Source: DASXRA01 sp036506155
GTDB taxonomy: Bacteria; Actinomycetota; Actinomycetes; Mycobacteriales; Jatrophihabitantaceae
Length of the DNA stretch: 43,158 nt
NCBI GenBank assembly: GCA_036506155.1
Contig: DASXSF010000137.1
Coordinates: 1 to 43,158 of the forward strand
Direction: 5' to 3'
Made by a program: the position numbers and the translations under genes. The notes beneath the pieces are model-generated. The model was given only the letters and a program-made list of their open reading frames with translations, had not been told where the DNA came from and searched no databases. This document shows, piece after piece, positions 14,344-22,071 of this stretch (the stretch's first letter is position 1; each line of letters opens with the position of its first letter).

Positions 14344-15528
14344 ATGAGCTCGGAGTGGGGACGCATCGACGCGGACGGCACGGTATACGTGCGCACGTCC
14401 GACGGCGAACGCGTCGTCGGATCGTGGCAGGCCGGGGACGCCGAAGCCGGCCTCGCCTACTACGTGCGCCGGTACGAGGACCTCGAAACCGAGGTGACCC
14501 TGCTGGAGCAGCGCCTCGAGTCCGGCGCCGGTGATCCGGCCGCTACCCGAACCCACGCCGTCGAGCTGCACGAGCAGCTGCCGACGGCGTCCGCCGTGGG
14601 CGATCTGGCCGCGCTCGACGCGCGTCTCGTCGCGCTGATCGACGCGGCGTCCGAGCGCGCCGACGCCAACGCCGCCGCTCGCGCGCAGGCCCGCGCAGAC
14701 GCCGTGGCAGCCAAGGAGCAACTTGTCGCCGAGGCCGAGCAGATTTCCGAGTCGGGAACATCGTGGAAGGCGTCGGGCGACCGGCTGCGCGCAATCGTCG
14801 ACGAGTGGAAGCAGATCAAGGGCGTCGACCGGAGGACGGACGATGCTCTCTGGAAGCGGTTCGCCGCCGCCCGCGACGCCTTCAGCAAACGGCGCGGCCA
14901 GCACTTCGCGCAGCTCGACGCCGAGCGCGGAGCCGCCCGGCAGGCCAAGGAGAAGCTGATCGAGCGTGCCGAGGAGCTCGGCCAGTCGTCGGACTGGAAA
15001 GAAACCGCCGCCGCCATGCGTGACCTCATGACCGAGTGGAAAGCGGCAGGGCGCGCCGGGCGCGACGTCGAGGAACAGCTCTGGGCACGCTTCCGGGCCG
15101 CACAGGACGCCTTCTTCGCGCGCCGTTCGGCGACGTTCGCCGAACGCGACGCCGAGCAGGTCGAGAACCAGCGCCGGAAAGACGCGATCATCGCCGAGGC
15201 GGAAGCGCTCGACCTGCACGATCCCAAGGCGGCGCAGGCCACGCTGCGCGTGCTGCAGAGCCGCTACGACGACGTCGGCCACGTGCCGCGCGAGGCGATC
15301 CGCCGCAATGACGAACGCATGCGCGCTGCCGAGCAGCGGGTGCGCGACGCGGTCGATGCGCAATGGCAGCGAGGCAACGCTGAGTCGAACCCGTTCCTCT
15401 CCGAGCTGCGGGCGCGCCTCGGCGAGGCGGAGGCGAAGCTTGAGCGAGCCAGGGCTTCCGGCGATGCGGCGCGCATCGCGCGGGCCGAGGCCGAGGTCGC
15501 GCAGCGGCGTGCGCTCATCCCGGAGTGA
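14344..15528 (+). CDS. DUF349 domain protein
   Basis: A 394-residue, strongly helical and charged protein with about three DUF349 repeats (for example WKASGDRLRAIVDEWKQI, then LWKRFAAARDAF, and WKETAAAMRDLMTEWK followed by LWARFRAAQDAFF). Coiled-coil propensity is high in the N-terminal 130 residues and at the C-terminus. No signal peptide or membrane helix. DUF349 proteins are common in actinobacteria next to miaB, but a general biochemical role is not established. It is divergent from the dioxygenase-like gene, the two starts being 53 bases apart, so they share a promoter region. Confidence 0.9.
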   Translation: MSSEWGRIDADGTVYVRTSDGERVVGSWQAGDAEAGLAYYVRRYEDLETEVTLLEQRLESGAGDPAATRTHAVELHEQLPTASAVGDLAALDARLVALIDAASERADANAAARAQARADAVAAKEQLVAEAEQISESGTSWKASGDRLRAIVDEWKQIKGVDRRTDDALWKRFAAARDAFSKRRGQHFAQLDAERGAARQAKEKLIERAEELGQSSDWKETAAAMRDLMTEWKAAGRAGRDVEEQLWARFRAAQDAFFARRSATFAERDAEQVENQRRKDAIIAEAEALDLHDPKAAQATLRVLQSRYDDVGHVPREAIRRNDERMRAAEQRVRDAVDAQWQRGNAESNPFLSELRARLGEAEAKLERARASGDAARIARAEAEVAQRRALIPE

Positions 15529-15599
15529 GCGGCTGAGGGCCGTCAGGCCGCCAAGACATCGCATCGCGCATCACGCACCACACGTATCCTCGACGGGTC

Positions 15600-17015
15600 A
15601 TGCCCACCTATTCGATCCGCACCTACGGGTGCCAGATGAACGTCCACGACTCCGAGCGGCTGGCCGGTCTGCTTGAGGAAGCGGGCTACGTGCGCGCGTC
15701 CTCGGACAGCGGCGACGATGTCGATCTCGTGGTGTTCAACACCTGCGCGGTGCGCGAGAACGCCGACAACCGGCTCTACGGCAACCTCGGCCACCTGTAC
15801 CCCGTGAAGAGGCGGCGTCCCGGCATGCAGATCGCGGTTGGTGGCTGCCTGGCGCAGAAGGACCGTGGGACGATCGTGGAGCGCGCCCCGTGGGTCGACG
15901 TGGTCTTCGGAACCCATAACCTGGCAGCACTTCCGGTCCTACTCGAACGCGCCAGGCACAATGCCGAGGCTCAGATCGAGATCGTCGAGACGCTGCAGAA
16001 CTTCCCGTCCGACCTCCCATCGCGCAGAGATTCCCCTTACAACGCCTGGGTTTCCGTATCGGTCGGGTGTGACAACACTTGCACGTTCTGCATCGTGCCG
16101 TCGTTGCGCGGGCGCGAGACCGACCGCCGCCCGGGCGACGTGCTCGCAGAGGTCCGGGCGCTGGTCGAGTCGGGGGTCGTGGAGATCACGCTGCTCGGCC
16201 AGAACGTCAACTCCTACGGCCGCTCGTTCGGCGACCGGCTCGCGTTCGGCAAGCTGCTGCGCGCCTGCGGTGCGATCGACGGTCTCGAGCGGGTGCGCTT
16301 CACGAGCCCGCATCCGCGCGACTTCACCGACGACGTGATCGCGGCGATGACGGAGACGCGGAATGTCATGCCGCAGCTGCATATGCCGCTCCAGTCAGGA
16401 TCGGATGCGGTGCTGCGCGCGATGCGACGCTCCTACCGGCAGGCGCGCTACCTCGACATCATCGGCCACGTTCGCTCCGCGATGCCGGATGCGGCGATCA
16501 CCACCGACATCATCGTGGGCTTCCCTGGCGAGACCGACGCCGACTTCGAGGAGACGCTTTCCGTCGTGCGAGAGGCCCGCTTCGCCGGTGCGTTCACGTT
16601 CCAGTATTCGAAGCGGCCCGGTACCCCCGCCGCCACGATGCCTGACCAGGTGCCGAAGGCCGTCGTGCAGGAGCGCTACGACCGACTGATCGCGCTACAG
16701 GACGAGATTTCCTGGGCCGGCAACAAGGAGCTCGTCGGCCGGCCGATGGAGGTCCTTGTCAGTGTCGGTGAGGGGCGCAAGGACGAGGCGACCGGCAGGG
16801 TGTCCGGGCGAGCCCGCGACGGCCGGCTCGTGCACGTGGCCGGCGCGGCGGATCCGGGCGACATCGTGACGACCACCGTCACCTACGCGGCGCCGCATCA
16901 CCTCGTGGCCGATGCGGGCATCATGTCGCACCGGCGCTGGCGCGGCACGGACGCCCCGGCACACCAGCCAGCGCGGCAGCTACTGACAATCGGCTCCCGC
17001 CCGCAAACGACCTAA
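15600..17015 (+). CDS. miaB: tRNA-2-methylthio-N6-dimethylallyladenosine synthase MiaB
   Basis: A 471-residue radical SAM methylthiotransferase acting after MiaA on A37 of tRNA. The N-terminal cluster domain has its three cysteines in YGCQMN, NTCAVREN and GGCLAQK. The radical SAM CxxxCxxC is CDNTCTFC, followed by the GQNVNSYG and LHMPLQSGS motifs. A TRAM domain near the end (EVLVSVGEGRK to IVTTTVTYA) binds tRNA. About 30 extra residues follow TRAM, rich in Arg/Pro/Thr and without homology. TATCCT at 15585-15590 may be the -10 box. No Shine-Dalgarno is obvious. Confidence 0.97.
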   Translation: MPTYSIRTYGCQMNVHDSERLAGLLEEAGYVRASSDSGDDVDLVVFNTCAVRENADNRLYGNLGHLYPVKRRRPGMQIAVGGCLAQKDRGTIVERAPWVDVVFGTHNLAALPVLLERARHNAEAQIEIVETLQNFPSDLPSRRDSPYNAWVSVSVGCDNTCTFCIVPSLRGRETDRRPGDVLAEVRALVESGVVEITLLGQNVNSYGRSFGDRLAFGKLLRACGAIDGLERVRFTSPHPRDFTDDVIAAMTETRNVMPQLHMPLQSGSDAVLRAMRRSYRQARYLDIIGHVRSAMPDAAITTDIIVGFPGETDADFEETLSVVREARFAGAFTFQYSKRPGTPAATMPDQVPKAVVQERYDRLIALQDEISWAGNKELVGRPMEVLVSVGEGRKDEATGRVSGRARDGRLVHVAGAADPGDIVTTTVTYAAPHHLVADAGIMSHRRWRGTDAPAHQPARQLLTIGSRPQTT

Positions 17016-17088
17016 CGCAACCACTAGCGCGATGAGCGCCTCTGCGGCTCACGGCGGCGGGCGATTACCCAATGACCCAGCCCCGCAG

Positions 17089-17183
17089 GCGATGAGCGCT
17101 CGCGCGAAGAGCCCGCCGCCGCGACGCGGGCGCGCCGAAGGCGCGTGCGGAGCCGGGGATGCACCCGAGCGGAGCGAGCGGTG
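17089..17183 (-). repeat. Dispersed intergenic repeat, copy A
   Basis: Its reverse complement matches 21024-21120 with about 90% identity over some 95 bases, beginning CACCGCTCGCT and ending GAGCGCTCATCGC in both copies. It contains a small inverted repeat (CGCGCC-TTC-GGCGCG). Similarity may continue downstream: a second GCGCTCATCGC next to GTGGTTGCG lies at about 17018-17040, matching the bases just after copy B. It lies between the miaB and rny stop codons in a 197-base gap that otherwise holds nothing recognised. Confidence 0.85.
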
Positions 17184-17212
17184 CAGACACGGATCCGCGC
17201 AGGCGGGATGAG

Positions 17213-18967
17213 TCAGTGCGCCACCTCGGTCGTGCGCGTCTCGCGCACCACCGTGACTCGGATCTGTCCGGGGTAAGTCAGCTCGTCCTCGATCTGCTTG
17301 GCGATCTCGCGGGCGATGACCTGGGCAGCCAGATCGTCCACCTCGGCGGGCAGCACCATGACGCGCACCTCCCGGCCGGACTGCATCGCGAACACCTTCT
17401 CGACGCCGGCCTTGCCGCCGGCGATCTCCTCGATGCGGGCCAGGCGCTTGACGTACGTCTCGAGTGACTCGCGGCGCGCGCCTGGCCGGGCCGCCGAGCA
17501 CGTGTCCGAGGCCTGGGTGAGCACCGCCTCGATCGTCCGCGGTTGCACCTCGTTGTGATGTGCCTCGACGGCGTGGGCGACCGCCTCGCTCTCGCCGTAT
17601 TTGCGCAGCAGGTCGGCTCCGATGATCGCGTGGCTGCCCTCGACCTCGTGCGTGAGCGCCTTGCCGATGTCATGCAGGAATGCGCAGCGCTTGATCAACG
17701 TGGGCTCGATGCCCAGCTCGGCGGCCATGACCCCGGCGATATGCGCGGTCTCGAGCAGGTGGCCGAGGACATTCTGCCCGTAGCTGGTCCGATACCTCAG
17801 CCGGCCCAACGTCGGTAGCAACCGATCGTCCAGATCGGAGATGCCGACTTCGGCCAGCGCGTCGCGGGCCGCCCGCAGGCACAACTCGTCAACCTCCGCC
17901 TTACTGCCCTCGTACACCTCCTCGATCCGGTGCGGGTGGATGCGTCCATCGAGGATCAGCTTCTCGAGAGTGAGCCGGCCGACCTCGCGGCGCACCGGGT
18001 CGAAGCACGACAGGAGCACCGCCTCCGGCGTGTCGTCGATGATGACGTTGACGCCCGTGACCGCCTCGAACGCGCGGATGTTGCGGCCCTCGCGCCCGAT
18101 GATGCGACCCTTCATCTCGTCGCCGGGCAGGTGCAGGACGCTGACCACCGTTTCGGCAGTCTGGTCACTGGCAACGCGCTGGACGGCTTCGACGACGATC
18201 GAGCGGGCCCGGGCGGTGCCCTCGGCGCGGGCCTCGCTCTCGATGCTGCGCACGAGTGCGGCCGCGTCGCGCCGAGCGCCGGCCTCGACGGCGCTGAGCA
18301 GCTCGGCCTTCGCCTCCTCGGCGCTAAGGCCGGCCACGCGCTCCATTTCGCGAATGCGGTCGGCCTCGCGCTGATCGAGCGCGGCCTCCTGCGCGGTGAG
18401 CCGCTCCTCCAGCGCCTCCAGTTCCCGCTCGCGCTCGCTGAACTGGCGTACCGCGCGTTCGAATTCGGCCTCCTCTGCCTCCAGCCGGGTCGACTGCGCA
18501 TCAAGACGTTGCTGCGTCTCCTCCAGGATCCGCGACTGCGCGACCAGCGCGTGCTCGGCTTCGCGCAGCTCGGCGGTGAGCCGGCCGACCTCGGCTTCCG
18601 CGGAACGACGCGCCTGCGCGATCACCTCGTCGGCGTCTGCCGCCGCCTTGTTGCGGATGCCTTGGGCCGCAGCGGCCACGCCCGCCGCGTCGGACTCGGC
18701 GGCTCGGCGCAGAGCCTCGATCTCCGCCTGGGCGGCTCGCCGCTGCGCGTCGGCCTCGTGCTGGGCCAACTGCCGAATCGAGGATGCTTCCGCCTCGGCC
18801 ACTCTGCGGGCCGACTCGGCATAGGCCGTCGTCTCCTCGAGCGCAGCCTCACGGTCAACCGCCTCGACGCGCCCCCCGTGGGCGGAGCCACGGCGACGGT
18901 AGGAATCGACGAAAAACAGCCCGACGATGAAAACCGTACCTATTGCCGCGTACAGAACCCCTTGCAT
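17213..18967 (-). CDS. rny: Ribonuclease Y
   Basis: A 584-residue membrane-anchored endoribonuclease that starts mRNA decay. An N-terminal helix (VLYAAIGTVFIVGLFFV) is followed by a long coiled coil (about residues 30-240), a KH RNA-binding domain (GRIIGREGRNIRAFEAVTG), and an HD phosphohydrolase domain with FLHDIGKA as the metal-binding HD pair. Length is typical. Start ATG 18965-18967 follows GGAGG by 4 bases; an upstream in-frame ATG (MPDSHG) is possible but has no binding site. Downstream of recX in the same direction, but with its own likely promoter 200 bases upstream. Confidence 0.95.
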   Translation of the reverse strand: MQGVLYAAIGTVFIVGLFFVDSYRRRGSAHGGRVEAVDREAALEETTAYAESARRVAEAEASSIRQLAQHEADAQRRAAQAEIEALRRAAESDAAGVAAAAQGIRNKAAADADEVIAQARRSAEAEVGRLTAELREAEHALVAQSRILEETQQRLDAQSTRLEAEEAEFERAVRQFSERERELEALEERLTAQEAALDQREADRIREMERVAGLSAEEAKAELLSAVEAGARRDAAALVRSIESEARAEGTARARSIVVEAVQRVASDQTAETVVSVLHLPGDEMKGRIIGREGRNIRAFEAVTGVNVIIDDTPEAVLLSCFDPVRREVGRLTLEKLILDGRIHPHRIEEVYEGSKAEVDELCLRAARDALAEVGISDLDDRLLPTLGRLRYRTSYGQNVLGHLLETAHIAGVMAAELGIEPTLIKRCAFLHDIGKALTHEVEGSHAIIGADLLRKYGESEAVAHAVEAHHNEVQPRTIEAVLTQASDTCSAARPGARRESLETYVKRLARIEEIAGGKAGVEKVFAMQSGREVRVMVLPAEVDDLAAQVIAREIAKQIEDELTYPGQIRVTVVRETRTTEVAH

Positions 18968-18979
18968 CTCGCCTCCTGT

Positions 18980-19036
18980 GCCGTGGCTGTCGGGCATCAG
19001 GAGTGCACTGGCATCTCGCTCTCGGTCAGCCACGGC
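18980..19036 (-). promoter_or_regulatory. Perfect 10-bp inverted repeat in the rny leader
   Basis: GCCGTGGCTG at 18980-18989 and CAGCCACGGC at 19027-19036 are exact reverse complements with 37 bases between. The inner edge of the structure is only 3 bases from the GGAGG ribosome binding site (18972-18976 on the other strand). In RNA this would be a stable stem directly before the translation start of rny. Confidence 0.6.
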
Positions 19037-19184
19037 GCATGTGCGCCGACCCCCGAGACCGCCAGATGAACAACTCACGGCGGATAGGTCACCGAGGCTG
19101 CAATCATTCCTTCCTGTCGAGGCTGCGATCGGGATCTATGTACGACTCATCTGTGACGAGCCCGTGCGTTCTCCTGATAGCCCG

Positions 19185-19214
19185 AGGTTAAGAATCCCGA
19201 CCCCGGCTGGTCAA
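19185..19214 (-). promoter_or_regulatory. rny: Predicted rny promoter
   Basis: On the minus strand TTGACC (19209-19214), an 18-base spacer and TAACCT (19185-19190) form a good sigma-70-type promoter inside the recX-rny gap. Transcription would begin near 19178, leaving a leader of about 210 bases before the rny start. Confidence 0.55.
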
Positions 19215-19254
19215 GTAAGACGCGCACGAATGTTCACCGATACGCAACATCCGG

Positions 19255-19782
19255 TCACTCTCCGGCCACGTCGTCTGCCAGGTGCTGGGGAAGTTCGCCA
19301 GCCATGACGTCCCGCACCACGTCGACTGCGACCGCGAGCGAGTACCCGCGACGGCCCAGCATGCCGACCAAGCGCCGGCTGCGTGTCTCCGGCGGCAGGG
19401 CGCGCAGCGCCGGCAGCTTGCGCGCCGCGAGCTGCCGCGCGGCCTCACGCTCGCTATCCGGGTCGATTAGCCCAAGCGCCGCCTCGACAGCTGAATCCGG
19501 AAATCCCCGCTGTCGCAGCTTTACGGCCACCGCACGCGCGGCCAGCCCACGCTCGCCGTGCTGGATAAGTGCGACATTTCGTGCGAGTGCGTCGTCATCG
19601 ACCAGCCCGACCTCGGCGAAGCGGTCCAGCACCGTGCCGGCCGCTTCGTCGGGGACGCCACGCCGGCGCAGCGCCTGCGCCAATTCAGCCCCGGTGCGTG
19701 CCCGCTGCGCGAGCAGGCGCAGACATATCGCCCGGGCAACCGACTCGGGATCACCCGGTGCGTCCTGCTCGTCGCTCGTCAT
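19255..19782 (-). CDS. recX: Regulatory protein RecX
   Basis: A 175-residue cytoplasmic inhibitor and modulator of RecA filaments. It has the repeated three-helix layout of the family: ICLRLLAQRARTGAELAQALRRRG, then AAGTVLDRFAEVGLVDD, then ARNVALIQHGERGLAARAVAVKLRQRGF. Start ATG 19780-19782 lies 6 bases from the recA stop, so the two form one transcription unit under SOS control. Length is normal. Confidence 0.95.
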   Translation of the reverse strand: MTSDEQDAPGDPESVARAICLRLLAQRARTGAELAQALRRRGVPDEAAGTVLDRFAEVGLVDDDALARNVALIQHGERGLAARAVAVKLRQRGFPDSAVEAALGLIDPDSEREAARQLAARKLPALRALPPETRSRRLVGMLGRRGYSLAVAVDVVRDVMAGELPQHLADDVAGE

Positions 19783-19788
19783 ACCGGT

Positions 19789-20841
19789 CTAGAAATCCAC
19801 CGGGGCAGGTAGCGCGTCGACCGGGGTCGTCTCGCTGTCGACGCGCGCTCCGACACCCAACTTCTCCTTGATCCTCTTTTCGATCTCGTCAGCGAGATCG
19901 GGGTTGTCGCGCAGGAAGGAGCGCACGTTCTCTTTGCCCTGGCCGAGCTGGTCGGACTCGTAGGTGTACCAGGCCCCGGACTTCTTGATCAGTCCTTGCT
20001 CGACGCCCACGTCGATGAGCGAACCCTCACGGCTGATGCCGTGCCCGTATACGATGTCGAATTCGGCCTGCTTGAACGGCGGGGCCACCTTGTTCTTGAC
20101 GACCTTCACCCGGGTGCGGTTGCCCACCGCGTCGCCGCCGTCCTTGAGCGTCTCGATGCGCCGTACGTCCAGCCGGACCGACGCATAGAACTTCAGCGCC
20201 TTGCCACCAGACGTCGTCTCCGGGGAGCCGAACATGACACCGACCTTCTCCCGGAGCTGGTTGATGAAGATCGCCGTGGTGCCGGCGTTGTTGAGCGCGC
20301 CGGTGATCTTGCGTAGCGCCTGGCTCATCAGCCGGGCCTGGAGGCCGACGTGGCTGTCACCCATCTCGCCCTCGATCTCGGCGCGCGGCACGAGCGCCGC
20401 GACCGAGTCGATGACGATGACGTCCAGCGCCCCGGAACGGATGAGCATGTCGGCGATCTCGAGCGCCTGCTCACCCGTGTCGGGCTGACTGACCAGCAAC
20501 CCGTCGGTGTCGACGCCCAGGGAGCGGGCATAGTCGGGGTCGAGGGCGTGCTCGGCGTCGATGAACGCGGCAACGCCGCCAGCAGCCTGAGCGTTCGCCA
20601 CCGCATGCAGCGCCACCGTGGTTTTGCCGGAACTCTCCGGTCCGTATATCTCGACGACTCGTCCGCGTGGCAGGCCGCCGATGCCGAGTGCGACATCGAG
20701 CGCGATCGACCCGGTGGGGATCACCTCGATCGGCGCTGCAGCCCGCTCGCCGAGACGCATGACCGATCCCTTGCCGAACTGCTTGTCGATCTGGGTCAGG
20801 GCGACGTCGAGCGCCTTGTCACGGTCGAACCCTGCTGCCAT
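19789..20841 (-). CDS. recA: Recombinase RecA
   Basis: A 350-residue ATP-dependent recombinase that forms filaments on single-stranded DNA, pairs homologous DNA and triggers LexA self-cleavage. Walker A GPESSGKTT, the FIDAEHALDP segment, the Walker B VIVIDSVAAL and the FINQLREKVGVMFG L2 region are all present. There is no intein, unlike in some mycobacteria. GAGGTG lies 6 bases before the ATG. An SOS box overlaps its promoter about 115 bases upstream. Confidence 0.99.
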   Translation of the reverse strand: MAAGFDRDKALDVALTQIDKQFGKGSVMRLGERAAAPIEVIPTGSIALDVALGIGGLPRGRVVEIYGPESSGKTTVALHAVANAQAAGGVAAFIDAEHALDPDYARSLGVDTDGLLVSQPDTGEQALEIADMLIRSGALDVIVIDSVAALVPRAEIEGEMGDSHVGLQARLMSQALRKITGALNNAGTTAIFINQLREKVGVMFGSPETTSGGKALKFYASVRLDVRRIETLKDGGDAVGNRTRVKVVKNKVAPPFKQAEFDIVYGHGISREGSLIDVGVEQGLIKKSGAWYTYESDQLGQGKENVRSFLRDNPDLADEIEKRIKEKLGVGARVDSETTPVDALPAPVDF

Positions 20842-20951
20842 CAGGCCACCTCATTCACTAGTTCGCGAGTTGTCAGCCGAGACGCTAGAGCCCGGCGCCG
20901 ACAATTTCGCCGTGCTGGACGAAGTTGTGGACGGCGTTCCGGCAATCCACA

Positions 20952-20973
20952 GCCTAGGCGAACACTCGTTCGA
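20952..20973 (-). promoter_or_regulatory. LexA (SOS) box with adjoining -10 of recA
   Basis: CGAAC-ACTC-GTTCG sits at 20959-20972, flanked to give TCGAAC-N4-GTTCGC on the minus strand, one mismatch from the actinobacterial/Gram-positive SOS consensus TCGAAC-N4-GTTCGA. Immediately downstream towards recA lies TAGGCT (20951-20957 region), a -10 box. LexA binding here would cover the promoter. The rest of the 20842-21192 gap holds the recA leader and repeat copy B. Confidence 0.85.
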
Positions 20974-21023
20974 GGCATGCGCACGACACGCCGTTTCATC
21001 CGCCGGACGCGGATCTCCGTCTC

Positions 21024-21120
21024 CACCGCTCGCTGGCGCTCGGGTGGATCCGGATCTCCGCACGCGCCTTCGGCGCGACCGCGTCGCGGCCGGCGGGCTC
21101 TTCGCGCGAGCGCTCATCGC
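21024..21120 (+). repeat. Dispersed intergenic repeat, copy B
   Basis: About 90% identical over its length to the reverse complement of 17089-17183, with single-base indels near 21035 and 21090. The longest exact stretches run through TCCGCACGCGCCTTCGGCGCG and GGCGGGCTCTTCGCGCGAGC. It lies between the recA promoter and the DUF3046 gene, outside any gene. GGTGGTTGCG just after it (21123-21132) also resembles the flank of copy A. Confidence 0.85.
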
Positions 21121-21192
21121 CCGGTGGTTGCGTAGTCTCGGTTGGGTTGCGCTGTTCCGCGTAGGCACGTGCCGAGCCCCGCCCCTTGCGGA

Positions 21193-21384
21193 TTAACGAA
21201 GATGGGCCGGCATGTCGAACTCGTCGCACACCGCGCGCCAAATGTCCTTCGTCTCGACGCCTGCCGCGATGGCCTCGTCAACAGTCGCGCCCAGTGCCGG
21301 CAGCCGGTAATCCGCGGCGAGGCTGCGGGCATAGGTGGCGCCGAAGCGCTCCTCCATCCGGTTCCAGAAGTCCGTCAGGCGCAT
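21193..21384 (-). CDS. DUF3046 family protein
   Basis: A 63-residue protein with the DUF3046 pattern MRLTDFWNRMEERFG, DYRLPALGATVDEAIAAG and WRAVCDEFDMP. These small proteins are found directly upstream of recA in most actinobacteria; function unknown. Start ATG 21382-21384 follows TACAGT (21392-21397) by 7 bases, a leaderless arrangement; an ATG two codons earlier is also possible. It is divergent from the acetyltransferase gene. Confidence 0.9.
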   Translation of the reverse strand: MRLTDFWNRMEERFGATYARSLAADYRLPALGATVDEAIAAGVETKDIWRAVCDEFDMPAHLR

Positions 21385-21444
21385 ATCCATCACTGTAGGA
21401 GTGGCCCGCGCGGCAGCGGCGGCGCAGTTGGCACCATCACGCGC

Positions 21445-22050
21445 GTGACCGATCTGTGGTACGCACTGCCCGTCCTCGCCGGGCAGAAGATCCGCCTCGA
21501 ACCGCTCGCGCTCGAGCACGCCGAGGGCTACCTCATCGCGTCCGAGCAGGACAGCGACGAGGTGTTCCGCTGGATGGCCGTCTGGCCACCGAAGTCCGTC
21601 GAGCACGCGCGTGACCAGATCCTGGCCGCTCTCGCCGCGCGCGCTCGCGGAGACCGATTCGCGTACGCACAGATCGACGCTGGCACGGGCGAGTTCGCCG
21701 GGTCGACGTCCTACTACGACGTCGACCCGGCGTTACGCACGATCTCGATCGGACATACCTGGCTGGGACGCAGGTGGTGGCGTACCGGCCACAACACCGA
21801 GTCGAAGCTGCTCATGATGGGCCATGCTTTCGACACCCTGGGCGCTGCCCGAGTCGTGTGGCACACCGACATATTCAACGAGCGCTCCCAGGCCGCCATC
21901 GAAAGGCTCGGTGCCACCCGGGAGGGCGTGCTGCGCAAGCACCGCATCCGCAAGGACGGTAGCTGGCGCGACTCGGTGCAGTATGCGATGACCGACGACG
22001 ACTGGCCGGCTGCGAAGGCCCGGCTGACCGAGCGGCTCCGACTGTCGTAG
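21445..22050 (+). CDS. GNAT family N-acetyltransferase (RimJ/RimL-like)
   Basis: A 201-residue acetyltransferase using acetyl-CoA. The N-terminus IRLEPLALEHAEGYLIA, the central IGHTWLGRRWWRTGHNTESKLLMMGHAFD segment (acetyl-CoA-binding loop region) and VVWHTDIFNERSQAAIERLGATREG are typical of the RimJ/RimL or ribosomal-protein/Ser N-acetyltransferase branch. Substrate unknown. Start GTG 21445-21447 is the first in-frame start that gives a standard N-terminus (TDLWYALPVL); longer in-frame reading runs across the DUF3046 gene. lhr follows after 21 bases. Confidence 0.88.
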   Translation: MTDLWYALPVLAGQKIRLEPLALEHAEGYLIASEQDSDEVFRWMAVWPPKSVEHARDQILAALAARARGDRFAYAQIDAGTGEFAGSTSYYDVDPALRTISIGHTWLGRRWWRTGHNTESKLLMMGHAFDTLGAARVVWHTDIFNERSQAAIERLGATREGVLRKHRIRKDGSWRDSVQYAMTDDDWPAAKARLTERLRLS

Positions 22051-22071
22051 GCGCGAGGCAGACTGGACGGC

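Noticed and set aside
15528..15575. Possible terminator hairpin after the DUF349 gene
   Set aside because: The stem is short and interrupted and no T-run follows.
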